The notes: generated by a model from the letters alone, not told the origin. Counted from the stretch's first letter, positions 49,896 through 58,588 are shown. The stretch is DNA of 64,000 bases from Chryseobacterium sp. BLS98 (GCF_001045445.1 NZ_LFNF01000003.1:744001-808000); one strand, 5' to 3'. Made by a program: numbers and translations.

Positions 49896-50318
49896 TTAAT
49901 TATTCGTCACCGAAAGTTTCACTTCAATATTACCTCTCGTCGCATTAGAATACGGACAAATCTGATGTGCTTTTTCAGTCAGCTCCTGTGCTTCTTCAAT
50001 AGAAACCCCCGGAATATTCACATCCAGTTCTGCTGCTAACCCAAAACCTCCGTTTTCGAATTGCCCAATGCTGATCTTTGCCGTAACGGTTGTTTCTCCG
50101 GTTTTTACTTTAGATAAACTGATTACTCTGTTAAGTGCACTGTCAAAACACGCTGAATATCCGGCTGCAAAAAGCATTTCAGGATTCGTGAAGTCATCGT
50201 TACCGCCGCCTAAAGCTTTAGGCATTCTTACATCAAGGTCCAGAACTCCGTTTTCACTTTTTACATGGCCGTTTCTTCCTCCCTGTGCGGTTACTTGTGT
50301 TGTATATAATGTTTTCAT
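49896..50318 (-). CDS. ohr: Organic hydroperoxide resistance protein
   Basis: A 140-residue Ohr protein with the two reactive cysteines Cys57 (GYSACFDSAL) and Cys121 (ICPYSNATRGN). It reduces organic and fatty acid hydroperoxides with lipoylated partners as electron donors. TNPEMLFAAGYSACF and the start MKTLYTTQVTAQGGRNG are standard. The gene follows directly on the regulator gene (stop of one next to the start of the other) and closes a three-gene operon with a nitroreductase. Confidence 0.95.
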   Translation of the reverse strand: MKTLYTTQVTAQGGRNGHVKSENGVLDLDVRMPKALGGGNDDFTNPEMLFAAGYSACFDSALNRVISLSKVKTGETTVTAKISIGQFENGGFGLAAELDVNIPGVSIEEAQELTEKAHQICPYSNATRGNIEVKLSVTNN

Positions 50319-50753
50319 TTATTTTTCTATTTTGTTTAATATTTTTAAGATCGTTTCTTTGAGGTGAAGCAGGTCTTCTGTTTCTACCCCAATTTTAGCC
50401 TGTATTTTTCCGGGAATTTCACAGGCTTTCTGCTGCAGCTGTTTTCCGGCTTCAGTTAGAAATACTTCAACCACTCTTTCATCTTCTTTTTTTCTCTTTC
50501 TGGAAATAATTCCTTTAGTTTCAAGTCTTTTCAGGAGAGGCGTTAAAGTTCCACTGTCCAGAAACAGTTTTTCACCGATATGGTTCACCGGAAGACCATC
50601 ATTTTCCCATAATACCATCATTACAAGATACTGCGGATAGGTAATGCCAATCTCATCAAGAAACGGACGGTAAAGGCCTGTGATCTCTTTTGCGATCACA
50701 TAAAGCGGAAAGCAAATCTGATTCTGTAGCTGCAATGATTTTGAATTTTCCAT
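50319..50753 (-). CDS. ohrR: MarR family peroxide-sensing regulator OhrR
   Basis: A 144-residue MarR protein. The redox cysteine of OhrR is at Cys14 (LQNQICFPLYVIAKEI). The winged helix has LFLDSGTLTPLLKRLETKGIISRKRKKEDERVVEVFLTEAG. Oxidation of the cysteine by organic hydroperoxides is known to release DNA. It lies between the nitroreductase gene and ohr; a 24-bp near-palindrome upstream of the operon (51486-51509) is a good candidate operator. Confidence 0.92.
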   Translation of the reverse strand: MENSKSLQLQNQICFPLYVIAKEITGLYRPFLDEIGITYPQYLVMMVLWENDGLPVNHIGEKLFLDSGTLTPLLKRLETKGIISRKRKKEDERVVEVFLTEAGKQLQQKACEIPGKIQAKIGVETEDLLHLKETILKILNKIEK

Positions 50754-50785
50754 AAGGCTGAATCTGAAAGTGTTGGGATAATATA

Positions 50786-51418
50786 TTACTTCTTGATGAT
50801 GAATTCCTCCATAGGAATCCTTACTTTTTTCATCGTGGAAAGCCAGTCATTTTTTTCATCTCTGTATCCAAGATACAAAAGGCTTACGCTTTTCAATCCC
50901 AGGTCTTTTAATCCCAGAATCTCATCCACAACCTCATTGCTGAATCCTTCTGCAGGAGTGCTGTCGATCTTTAATTCTGCAGCCTGGGCCATGGCTAAAC
51001 CTAGCGCAATATAAGTCTGGCGGGCTGTATGGGCAAAATGCTCTTCAGGAGTCTGAGCTCCGTATATTTCTTTGATTTTATCTGTATAACTGCTGAAACG
51101 TCCTCTTGGTAAGTCCCTTACATCGGTATGATAATCGTATACCTTATCAATTTTTTCATTGGAATAACTGTCCCAGGCTGCGAATACCAGAACATGGGAA
51201 GAATCTCTCATCACTTCAGGATTCAAAGCTCCAGCCATCATTTTTTCTTTTAATTCCTGGTTTTCCACAACAACGATGCGGAAAGGCTGAAGACCCGAAG
51301 AAGTAGGAGCCAGTCTTGCTGCTTCTAAAATGGTATTAAGATTTTCCTCTGTTACTTTTTTTGAAGGATCGTATGCTTTTACGGCATGTCTCCATTGTAA
51401 GTTTTCTATTAATGACAT
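50786..51418 (-). CDS. NAD(P)H-dependent nitroreductase family flavoprotein
   Basis: A 210-residue FMN protein of the NfsB type. RHAVKAYDPSKKV at the N-terminus, APTSSGLQPFRIVVVEN (FMN phosphate loop), QTYIALGLAMAQAAEL and SVSLLYLGYRDEKNDW are family marks. It reduces quinones or nitro compounds with two electrons. It is the first gene of an operon with ohrR and ohr, so induction by organic hydroperoxides or electrophiles is likely. Confidence 0.93.
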   Translation of the reverse strand: MSLIENLQWRHAVKAYDPSKKVTEENLNTILEAARLAPTSSGLQPFRIVVVENQELKEKMMAGALNPEVMRDSSHVLVFAAWDSYSNEKIDKVYDYHTDVRDLPRGRFSSYTDKIKEIYGAQTPEEHFAHTARQTYIALGLAMAQAAELKIDSTPAEGFSNEVVDEILGLKDLGLKSVSLLYLGYRDEKNDWLSTMKKVRIPMEEFIIKK

Positions 51419-51472
51419 TTTTCTAATTTTTAAATTACGTTTTTAATTATTCTATTGTTTAAAATAACTATG

Positions 51473-51480
51473 CAAATATA
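51473..51480 (-). promoter_or_regulatory. -7 element of the nitroreductase-ohrR-ohr operon
   Basis: Minus strand TATATTTG, full match to TAnnTTTG; the palindromic operator begins 5 bp upstream. Confidence 0.65.
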
Positions 51481-51485
51481 AAACC

Positions 51486-51509
51486 AATTATATTGTGTGC
51501 AATTTAATT
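51486..51509. promoter_or_regulatory. Near-palindromic operator for OhrR/MarR
   Basis: AATTA-T-ATTG-TGTG-CAAT-T-TAATT, a 24-bp dyad between two divergent -7 elements; typical size and A/T-rich character for a MarR site. Confidence 0.6.
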
Positions 51510-51512
51510 TTG
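51505..51512 (+). promoter_or_regulatory. Candidate -7 element of the divergent SDR gene
   Basis: TAATTTTG fits TAnnTTTG and overlaps the right arm of the palindrome; 118 bp before the SDR ATG. Confidence 0.45.
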
Positions 51513-51630
51513 ATAGATTTAATTGATGTCCATTTTAGAAAAAGCTGATAAAGAAATAAACTCCACAAGAATCAGATTTTTTATGAAACACTTTATCTGA
51601 AACTTTACAGAAGAATTTAAAACAAAAATA

Positions 51631-52383
51631 ATGCAGAGATTTAAAAACAAAACAGCCCTGATTACCGGGGGAACGAACGGAATGGGATTTGCAACGGCAC
51701 AACAGTTCATCCTGGAAGGTGGTAAAGCAATCATCACCGGCAGGAGTGAAGAAACCGTGCATCATGCGTTGGAAAAATTAGGTGAAAAAGCTTCCGGGAT
51801 TGTATCTGATGCAGGAACCATGAAGGATCTGATGAACCTGCAGCAGCAGGTAAGAAGACATACGGAACATATTGATATGGTATTTCCCAATGCCGGGTTC
51901 GGAAAGTTTTTCCCCATTGAAAATGTGGATGAAAATCATTTTGACGAGCTCTTCAATACCCTGGTAAAAGGGCCGTTCTTTACAGTTCAGCAGGTACTGC
52001 CTTTAATGAGGAAAGGAAGCTCGGTTATTTTCAATACGTCTGTAGCGACCGAGATAGCAATGCCCAACTTTTCAGTTTATTCTGCTGCAAAATCAGCAGT
52101 GCAGTCTTTTATCAAAACCTTCGCTGTAGAGCTTACGGAAAGAGGAATACGGGTAAACGGAATCAGTCCCGGACATATTAAAACCAATATATTTAACAAT
52201 ACAGGTTTGAATCCGGAACAGATTGAAAGCGCAATTGACGGTATTATTCCCACTATTCCTTTTAAAAGGCAAGGTGATCCATCTGAAATTGCTCATACCG
52301 TTCTGTTCCTGGCTTCCGAAGAGGCTTCTTATATTCATGGAGCGGAAATCAGGGTGGACGCAGGAATTTCCGTTATAAGATAA
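51631..52383 (+). CDS. Short-chain dehydrogenase/reductase
   Basis: A 250-residue classical SDR with TGGTNGMGFATAQQF (cofactor loop), PNAGFG, Ser in FNTSVATEIA and Tyr-x-x-x-Lys in YSAAKSAVQSF, ending FLASEEASYIHGAEIRVDAG. TGRSEE after the second strand suggests NADP(H). Substrate unknown. It is divergent from the nitroreductase-ohrR-ohr operon and may share its operator, which would make it part of the peroxide or electrophile response. Confidence 0.92.
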   Translation: MQRFKNKTALITGGTNGMGFATAQQFILEGGKAIITGRSEETVHHALEKLGEKASGIVSDAGTMKDLMNLQQQVRRHTEHIDMVFPNAGFGKFFPIENVDENHFDELFNTLVKGPFFTVQQVLPLMRKGSSVIFNTSVATEIAMPNFSVYSAAKSAVQSFIKTFAVELTERGIRVNGISPGHIKTNIFNNTGLNPEQIESAIDGIIPTIPFKRQGDPSEIAHTVLFLASEEASYIHGAEIRVDAGISVIR

Positions 52384-52386
52384 TAA

Positions 52387-52414
52387 AATCCCCATCTTAT
52401 CAGTGGTGGGGATT
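52387..52414. terminator. Terminator between convergent genes at 52.4 kb
   Basis: AATCCCCA / TGGGGATT stem between the SDR gene and a small lipoprotein gene. Confidence 0.6.
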
Positions 52415-52483
52415 ATAAAGGAACTTAAATTTCTTATTCAGTCTGTTTTTAAGTGCTAATACGAATAAAAAGAGAAAGCCAGG

Positions 52484-52795
52484 TCAGGGAATTTCATTGA
52501 TCTGTTTTATAATATTGGTGTTGTTTTCAATACCTATATTATATGCTTTTCCTTTTTTATGGCTTTGTCCTGCTTTTTCAAGAAGCGATTTATAATTTGT
52601 TTCTTTTTTGGACAGATAAAAAATCTGCGGACTTATTCCGATGGATATCCGGGTAAACTCTTCCGGTTTTTCAGGGTCTTCGGATACATTAGTGATAACC
52701 GAGTTATTATACCAGGTCAGGCTTTGTGAACCTGAGCTTCCGGAACAGGATGTAATCATAAATAGTATTAGGAGTATATAAGTCCAGATTTTCAT
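52484..52795 (-). CDS. Small lipoprotein of unknown function
   Basis: A 103-residue lipoprotein. The start at 52795 (MKIWTYILLILFMITSCSGS) gives a clean lipobox (Cys17); the longer frame would overlap the terminator and end of the protein-glutaminase gene. The mature part (SLTWYNNSVITNVSEDPEKPEEFTRI ...) has no family I recognise. It lies 71 bp after the protein-glutaminase gene but a strong hairpin separates them, so a functional tie is uncertain. Confidence 0.65.
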   Translation of the reverse strand: MKIWTYILLILFMITSCSGSSGSQSLTWYNNSVITNVSEDPEKPEEFTRISIGISPQIFYLSKKETNYKSLLEKAGQSHKKGKAYNIGIENNTNIIKQINEIP

Positions 52796-52812
52796 AAAAA
52801 TATATTTGGTAA

Positions 52813-52859
52813 AAACAGCTTCTGCAATTAAGTTATGAAAAAAGCGGCAGAAGCTGTTT
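52813..52859 (-). terminator. Terminator of the protein-glutaminase gene
   Basis: A 13-bp perfect stem AAACAGCTTCTGC / GCAGAAGCTGTTT, followed on the minus strand by TT and ACC; loop 21 nt. Confidence 0.7.
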
Positions 52860-52866
52860 AAATTAA

Positions 52867-53820
52867 TTAAAATCCACAGCTTGCCACACTTGGAGCCGGT
52901 GAAGGAGAGCATCCTGAAAGTGAAGAGAAAATATTCAGTACGCAATTGGTGTTCACCAAATTATCGTCATAAAGATAAGATGCACCAGGGCTTCTGTAGT
53001 AAACATTCCCTGCTGTATTGGCATACGATGATACAGAGGCAGATCCGCAGCTTGTATTAACGCAGGCATTTCTCCAGGCTGTATCTGTAACAGGTCCGCT
53101 TGGGAACAGGGAAGGATCAATAATTCTTTTTTCAGTAACGCCTGAAGCGTTTTTATAGCTTACCAGGATGGCAACATGATAGCTCCATGCTACACAGCAG
53201 GTACCGGTAGATGCCTTTAGATTTCCGTATACGAACTGTTTCTCACAGTCGTAGCCGTTATTAATCAGGATTTGTCTCATTTTGTGGGCTCTTGCATAGC
53301 ATCCGTCAACAGGATATCTGAAGGTAATGCAGGGTGAAGATGCTGTAGAAGTACCACAAGCCTGGTTTTTGATCAGGGCAAACATACTGTTTAATGTGGC
53401 CACATTGGGAAGAACGCTTGTTAATTTGCTGGTCTCGCTTTTAACCTCTTTGGTATAAGCAGATTTGAAGAAACGGATATCTTCTTCGTTCCCTTTTTCC
53501 ACTTTGGCAATTTCATGAGTGTTAGGTTTGATGAAAACCTGGATAGGAGACTCGTTCTTTACTGCTTCTCTGATCAGATTGATGTATTTTTCATTGTCTT
53601 TCGTAGGGGTTATGGTGTAGAACTGAGCGGTAACAATGAAAGATACTTTCAAAGTACCGTTTTCGTCTTCTATCCCTACCGGAACGGTTTTCCCCAGATC
53701 CGTTAAAGTTTTGTTGGCTGTTTCGTTCTGACTCATCTGATGCTCTGCATTGGAGTCTGTACAGGAATTAAATGACAGGGCTGCCACAAATACCATCATT
53801 GATAACAGTAATTTTCTCAT
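52867..53820 (-). CDS. Prepro protein-glutamine glutaminase
   Basis: A secreted enzyme that deamidates glutamine side chains in proteins. I take the start at 53820 (MRKLLLSMMVFVAALSF); an ATG three codons upstream is possible. The layout copies the C. proteolyticum enzyme: signal, ~115-residue pro-part (VGIEDENGTLKVSFIVTAQFY), then a 185-residue mature enzyme from LTSVLPNVATLNSMF. The triad in mature numbering is Cys42 (VDGCYARAHK), His83 (WSYHVAIL) and Asp103 (IDPSLF), all present. Many cysteines form disulfides. The mature part differs from the known enzyme, as I remember it, at only about a dozen to twenty positions. It has its own terminator. Confidence 0.93.
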   Translation of the reverse strand: MRKLLLSMMVFVAALSFNSCTDSNAEHQMSQNETANKTLTDLGKTVPVGIEDENGTLKVSFIVTAQFYTITPTKDNEKYINLIREAVKNESPIQVFIKPNTHEIAKVEKGNEEDIRFFKSAYTKEVKSETSKLTSVLPNVATLNSMFALIKNQACGTSTASSPCITFRYPVDGCYARAHKMRQILINNGYDCEKQFVYGNLKASTGTCCVAWSYHVAILVSYKNASGVTEKRIIDPSLFPSGPVTDTAWRNACVNTSCGSASVSSYANTAGNVYYRSPGASYLYDDNLVNTNCVLNIFSSLSGCSPSPAPSVASCGF

Positions 53821-54078
53821 AATTCTCATAATTTGGTGATTAGTAATAAATATATTGCTCTAAGTTGTTGGTATGTCGTTTTTATGTAAACCTTGTAATG
53901 AAAATAGTTCACTTTATTGTGATATTAAAAGTAAATAAAAATAAAATACCGACAAATTATTTTTTTATAAAAATTCAATTATTTTAGTAATTTTTCATTA
54001 AAACCTTTGTTTTAAATGGATGCAAAGGTGTTTTGGTGCTGTATCAATAAAATTATGTAATTGCGGAACATAAAAAAG

Positions 54079-54099
54079 CCCGCTCATCAGGATGGCGGG
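54079..54099 (-). terminator. Terminator of the serine hydrolase gene
   Basis: CCCGC-t-CATC / GATG-GCGGG stem, followed on the minus strand by six T. Confidence 0.85.
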
Positions 54100-54120
54100 T
54101 ATTTATATTCTGAAAAATAA

Positions 54121-55170
54121 TTATCGTTTGCCTTTCATCAGGCTGCTTTCTAAGACAATATCTCTGATGAGTGCTTCATGGTAATAATATAAATTACTAT
54201 CTTCATTCATTTGGTTTTCCAGAACAATAATGCTTACATCGGAACCCGGAACATAAGCATTCAGAGATGCAAAACCATCACCCAAACCGGTGTGACCCAA
54301 ATAAGGAATACCATTATATTTCACGATACGCATATTATAGCCGTAACCCGATTTCTCCTTTCCAAATACATCGTGCTGTGACAATGTGGATGATGTAGTC
54401 ATGAGCTTATAACTTCTAGAGCTCAGAATTTTCCCTTTATGAAGGAGTGAATTCCAACGTGCCATATCTTCTGCCGTAGTAATCATACCATCAGCAGGCA
54501 TATTTTCATTGGTAATAAATGAGTTTTCAACAGGTGTAAAATTATTGTTTTTATTCATATGTCCATATACCAGGTTTCTGCGGTTATCTTTAGAATAGCA
54601 GAATGTGTTTTTCAGATGAAGTTCTTTAAACAGATCAGTAGCTTGTTGAATATATGATGTCCCGGAAGTTTTTTCAACGATTTTTCCTAAAAGGATATTC
54701 GAGAGATTTCCATACTTGAATTCTGTACCCGGTTTAAACAGTAAGGGCTTCTCTGTATCAACAATTCCGTGGGTGTGATTTAAAAGCTGATGGACAGTAA
54801 CTGAATCTGCCCAGGGCTGAGTCAGGGAAGGAAGGTTTTTTTTAATTGGAGCCTGCAGGTCTAATCTTCCTTTTTCAAATTGTTTTAATATTAATACAGA
54901 AGTAATCTGTTTGGTGTTGGACATAATCTCGAACTGATTCTCCATTTTCAAAGGAGATTTAGTTCGGCTGTCCTGAAAACCATATGCTTTCGAATACTTT
55001 ATTTTTCCGTTTTGGGTGATCAGGATAATTCCGTTAAAAGGTCTAGGAGATCTTGGAGAATGTATTAAGCTGTCTATCCTGGTGATATAATCTTTCTTAT
55101 TTTGAGCGTATGATTGAGATGCAGTAAAAAGCAATCCCGCAGTGCAGAGGATTGTTATAAATGGTTTCAT
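54121..55170 (-). CDS. Serine hydrolase of the beta-lactamase/class C PBP family
   Basis: A 349-residue exported protein (signal peptide MKPFITILCTAGLLFTASQSYAQ). SxxK is Ser-Asn-Thr-Lys in MSNTKQITSVLIL, the YxN motif is YGN in FKYGNLSNILLG, and the HTG-like third motif is in GHTGLGDGF. The family covers esterases, D-aminopeptidases and beta-lactamase relatives; the sequence alone does not decide. No T9SS tail. It stands alone. Confidence 0.88.
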   Translation of the reverse strand: MKPFITILCTAGLLFTASQSYAQNKKDYITRIDSLIHSPRSPRPFNGIILITQNGKIKYSKAYGFQDSRTKSPLKMENQFEIMSNTKQITSVLILKQFEKGRLDLQAPIKKNLPSLTQPWADSVTVHQLLNHTHGIVDTEKPLLFKPGTEFKYGNLSNILLGKIVEKTSGTSYIQQATDLFKELHLKNTFCYSKDNRRNLVYGHMNKNNNFTPVENSFITNENMPADGMITTAEDMARWNSLLHKGKILSSRSYKLMTTSSTLSQHDVFGKEKSGYGYNMRIVKYNGIPYLGHTGLGDGFASLNAYVPGSDVSIIVLENQMNEDSNLYYYHEALIRDIVLESSLMKGKR

Positions 55171-55375
55171 ATGTTTTTTTAACTTAAAAATTAGATGTGA
55201 TTTGAAATTTACAGGGAACCCAAAAATAGGTTTTAAAATAATATGTTAAGCAGGAAAATTTAAAAATTTAAACTTTAGAGGATGCATTCTGCGCCTATTT
55301 ATCTGAAAAAGGATATGGAAATGCCGGATGTTTGTATTGAGGAAAACCCGTACATTTTTGTAAAACGATTTTTAT

Positions 55376-55978
55376 TTATGAATATACTTTTAAAATTTTT
55401 CCGTTTATGCTGCCTTCTGTACTTAAAATATAAGCATTGACCACCTTGTTCATCGGGGCAAGATTATATCCCGGAAACAAACCTTTATACCTTTCAAAAC
55501 TGTCCTCAACCAGTCCGGGGCTTACTGCGTTGATTCTCAAATCATTTTTAAGTTCCTGTGAGGATGCAAGGACGAAACTGTTAATGGCACCGTTTATCAT
55601 AGCTACAGCTGTTCCGTTTTTGGCAGGGTGTTCTGCGGCAATGCCCGACGTAAGGGTAAATGAGCCTTCCCTGGACAGGAAGTCCTTACCGATGAGGACA
55701 AGATTCATCTGGCCCATTAATTTCCCTTTTATTCCGGGAAGCATATCTTCTTCAGTCATTGAATAATAATCACCATAAAAACCGGTTCCTGCTGTACAGA
55801 TGCAGGCATCAACAGTTTTCAGCTGTTCAAACATTTTCCGGATGGAGATTTTATCTGAAATGTCCACGCTGATATCACCGCTGTTCCTTCCGGCTGTAAT
55901 GATTTCGTGAGTGTCCTGTAATGATTCTTTTACTTTTTTTCCGATGGTTCCGTTGCCACCTACAATTAATATTTTCAT
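55376..55978 (-). CDS. Short-chain dehydrogenase (short type)
   Basis: A 200-residue SDR-like protein with GGNGTIGKKV (cofactor loop at the N-terminus), TAGRNSGDISVD, CTAGTG, a Ser in FTLTSGIAAEHPAKNGTAVAMINGAI and RINAVSPGLVEDS. The usual catalytic Tyr-x-x-x-Lys is not evident: the place reads NGTAVAMINGAINSFV. This short variant is widespread, annotated as short-chain dehydrogenase, and may lack typical activity. The next gene upstream in the same direction is an AraC regulator, a likely partner. Confidence 0.8.
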   Translation of the reverse strand: MKILIVGGNGTIGKKVKESLQDTHEIITAGRNSGDISVDISDKISIRKMFEQLKTVDACICTAGTGFYGDYYSMTEEDMLPGIKGKLMGQMNLVLIGKDFLSREGSFTLTSGIAAEHPAKNGTAVAMINGAINSFVLASSQELKNDLRINAVSPGLVEDSFERYKGLFPGYNLAPMNKVVNAYILSTEGSINGKILKVYS

Positions 55979-56037
55979 ATGATTTTTTATTCAAAATTAA
56001 TGATAGGAGCAGGAAACGGGTTAGTACAAAAAGTTCA

Positions 56038-56901
56038 TTATGTATAACAATTCGTCCGGAACTCAGAAGGAGTAAGCCCGTATATTTTCTTAAATGATCT
56101 GGTGAAATAGGAAGAATTATCAAATCCACACTGGTCTGATATCTGGGAAATGGTATCTTTTGAATTATTCAGGAGAAGCTTTGCATGTTCCAAACGTTTC
56201 TGGTTGATCCATTTCTTGGGAGGGGAGCCATATACGGCATTGAACTCTCTTTTAAAGGTGGAGACGCTTCTGTTGGTAAGCCTGGCAAGGTCTTCCACGG
56301 ATAATTTTCGGAAGAGGTATTTCTCTACAGTATACATCATACTTTCCTTTGAGGTTGAGACTACGGAACTCCAGAAAGCCATGGTCTGCGGGAGCGGGAT
56401 TGTTTTAAGAATATAAAACAGAATTTCTTTCTGCTTAAGAAGTAAAATGCCCTTGTCTTTTAAACTGTTGTTGGCAAAATATTCCTGAAGCTGTTCTTTA
56501 TATATTTCAATAACTTTATTAGTGGATAGTTTTAAAAACTGAACATCAGGAACGGCATGATTAATATTGAGCCCATACTCTGAGATCACTTCCTGTACAA
56601 TCTGAGGATTCAGAAACAATAAGATCGCTTCAAAATTGAGGCCTTCCTCAAAATATTCCGCCATCGCATAAATTCCTTTCCTTAAGAAAATGATCTCACT
56701 GGAGCTGACTGTTATAGTTTCATTGTCTATATGCAGATGCTTATTTCCTTTCAAGATGAATACCAATGTATCCTGTGTAAGAAACACGGTTTTAGTCGTT
56801 GTCTTATTCTCCCGTTTAAATTTTGCAAAAAAAGTATTTTCAACGACCAGGAAAGTAGGGTCATTAGCATCAGCTTTTTTAGGGGGAAAGTGAAAAAACA
56901 T
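56038..56901 (-). CDS. AraC family transcription regulator
   Basis: A 287-residue regulator: N-terminal cupin-like sensing domain (LVFILKGNKHLHIDNETITVSSSEIIFLRKG) and C-terminal AraC double helix-turn-helix (SVEDLARLTNRSVSTFKREFNAVYGSPPKKWINQKRLEHAKLLL and ISDQCGFDNSSYFTRSFKKIYGLTPSEFR). Co-directional with the short dehydrogenase gene 60 bp downstream, which it may control. Ligand unknown. Confidence 0.93.
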   Translation of the reverse strand: MFFHFPPKKADANDPTFLVVENTFFAKFKRENKTTTKTVFLTQDTLVFILKGNKHLHIDNETITVSSSEIIFLRKGIYAMAEYFEEGLNFEAILLFLNPQIVQEVISEYGLNINHAVPDVQFLKLSTNKVIEIYKEQLQEYFANNSLKDKGILLLKQKEILFYILKTIPLPQTMAFWSSVVSTSKESMMYTVEKYLFRKLSVEDLARLTNRSVSTFKREFNAVYGSPPKKWINQKRLEHAKLLLNNSKDTISQISDQCGFDNSSYFTRSFKKIYGLTPSEFRTNCYT

Positions 56902-56931
56902 CGTTGATGAAAATTGTATAGCCTGCTGTTA

Positions 56932-57666
56932 TTACACTACTTTAGTGACAAGATCGGCTTCAAAAACATCTGCAAAGTGTTTTCTGATCTTTGCCTTCAG
57001 ATCTTCCATTTCTTCAGGAGAAAGTTCTCTTTCAAGCTCCCTTTTTAAAGAAGTTACCTGCTTGTCTTTGATTCCGCACGGAATAATGTATTCGAAATAG
57101 CGCATATCCGTATTCACATTCAAAGCAAAACCATGAAGGGTTACCCATCGGGAAGCTTTTACGCCCATTGCGCAGATTTTTCTGGCATAAGGTTTCCCCA
57201 CATCCAGCCAGACTCCGGTTTCTCCTTCGGAACGTTCTCCTTTAAGGCCGTATTCACCAATGGTCCTGATGATGACTTCTTCCAGATTCCGCATATACTT
57301 ATGAATATCTGTAAAGAAATTTTCAAGATCAAGTACGGGATATCCTACAACCTGTCCGTATCCGTGATAAGTAATATCTCCACCGCGGTTAACTTTGACG
57401 AAAGTGGCATCTATTTCCTTCAGCTTGTCGATACCGGCAAGCATATTTTCTTCATGACCGCTTTTCCCCAAAGTATACACATGAGGATGCTCCACCAGCA
57501 AAAAATGATTCGGAGTGATCATATGCTGTTCTGCAGGTAAATCACGGTTTTTTATTTTGGTATCAATAATATTCTTCATCAGGCTTTCCTGATAATCCCA
57601 GGCTGGCTGGTATTCTTTTATACCCAGATCTTCAAATTCTACTGATTTATTTTGACGTGTATTCAT
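56932..57666 (-). CDS. lipB: Octanoyl-ACP:protein octanoyltransferase
   Basis: A 244-residue enzyme that moves octanoyl groups from ACP to lipoyl domains, the first step of lipoate synthesis. The start at 57666 (MNTRQNKSVEFEDLG) is taken over a longer form whose first 16 residues look non-coding. Marks: HPHVYTLGKSG, NRGGDITYHGYGQVVGYPVLDL, ICAMGVKASRWVTLHGFALNVN (catalytic Lys in MGVKASRW) and IPCGIKDKQVTSL with the catalytic Cys. It lies downstream of trpA in the same direction with an 80-bp gap. Confidence 0.94.
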   Translation of the reverse strand: MNTRQNKSVEFEDLGIKEYQPAWDYQESLMKNIIDTKIKNRDLPAEQHMITPNHFLLVEHPHVYTLGKSGHEENMLAGIDKLKEIDATFVKVNRGGDITYHGYGQVVGYPVLDLENFFTDIHKYMRNLEEVIIRTIGEYGLKGERSEGETGVWLDVGKPYARKICAMGVKASRWVTLHGFALNVNTDMRYFEYIIPCGIKDKQVTSLKRELERELSPEEMEDLKAKIRKHFADVFEADLVTKVV

Positions 57667-57746
57667 ATGCTGATGTCTGTTTCTTATGATGGCCTTACCG
57701 GATTGCGATTCCATGCCATTTTTCTGACATACAAATTTAGTGAATT

Positions 57747-58481
57747 TTACCCTTTTACAGCATGGATAAAATCTATGGCAGCATTCTTCCAGTCTTTATG
57801 GTTCAGAAGGGTATTGACAAATGCTGTTCCTATAATTCCACCGGCTGCTTTTTCCGTTACATTCTCAAAATCTTCCTTAGATTTGATGCCGAAACCGATC
57901 ATCACAGGATTTTTAATGGGAAGAGCTGCCAGTCTTGACAGGTAGTTTTCATTTTTAAGAACGGCATTATCATTTCCTGTGGTAGAAGAGGAGCTTACTG
58001 CGTACAGAAATCCTGAGCTCAAAGAATCCAAATATAAAATTCTTTCATCGGAAGTTTCAGGAGTTACCAGAAACGTAAAATTAAGGTTATACTTTCTTAA
58101 GATCTGCTGATAATTATTTTCAAATTCAATAGGTGGGAGATCAGGAATAATCAATCCTGAAACACTGCTTTCCGAACATTCACGGCAGAATTTCTCAAAT
58201 CCGAAACTTAAAACAGGGTTGATATATCCCATTAGGATAATGGGAATATGAATATCATTTTTCACGGTTTTCAGCTGGGAGAAAAGTTTTTCAATGGTCA
58301 TTCCGTTTTTTAAGGCCAGTTCGTGGGCCTGCTGAATTACCGGGCCGTCTGCTACGGGATCAGAATAGGGCATTCCGATTTCCATCATATCAGCACCGGA
58401 ATCCTGAATGAGTTTTATAATATCAGCAGTATCTTCCAAGTGCGGAATTCCTGCTGTAAAGTATATATTTAGTTTTTTCAT
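57747..58481 (-). CDS. trpA: Tryptophan synthase alpha chain
   Basis: A 244-residue TIM barrel that splits indole-3-glycerol phosphate. The catalytic Glu is in MEIGMPYSDPVADGPVIQQA and the Asp in IIPDLPPIEFEN. AVSSSSTTGNDN and GFGIKSKEDFENVTEKAAGGIIGTAFV bind phosphate. Slightly shorter than the E. coli chain at both ends. Last gene of the trp operon, 114 bp after trpB. Confidence 0.95.
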   Translation of the reverse strand: MKKLNIYFTAGIPHLEDTADIIKLIQDSGADMMEIGMPYSDPVADGPVIQQAHELALKNGMTIEKLFSQLKTVKNDIHIPIILMGYINPVLSFGFEKFCRECSESSVSGLIIPDLPPIEFENNYQQILRKYNLNFTFLVTPETSDERILYLDSLSSGFLYAVSSSSTTGNDNAVLKNENYLSRLAALPIKNPVMIGFGIKSKEDFENVTEKAAGGIIGTAFVNTLLNHKDWKNAAIDFIHAVKG

Positions 58482-58501
58482 TTTTTATTGTATTGATGTA
58501 G

Positions 58502-58588
58502 TAATGTAAAATGTATTTATGATCTTATTTTAAAGTGTATAAGTTTTCATGCATTAAAAATCATTTTACATGAATACTTTTTACATTA
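58502..58588. repeat. Inverted repeat between trpB and trpA
   Basis: TAATGTAAAATGTATT (58502-58517) and AATACTTTTTACATTA (58573-58588), 16-bp arms with one mismatch around a 55-nt loop, in the only long gap inside the trp operon. Confidence 0.7.

Noticed and set aside
52796..52945. Longer form of the small lipoprotein gene
   Set aside because: It would overlap the terminator and 3' end of the protein-glutaminase gene; a perfect lipoprotein signal starts at 52795.
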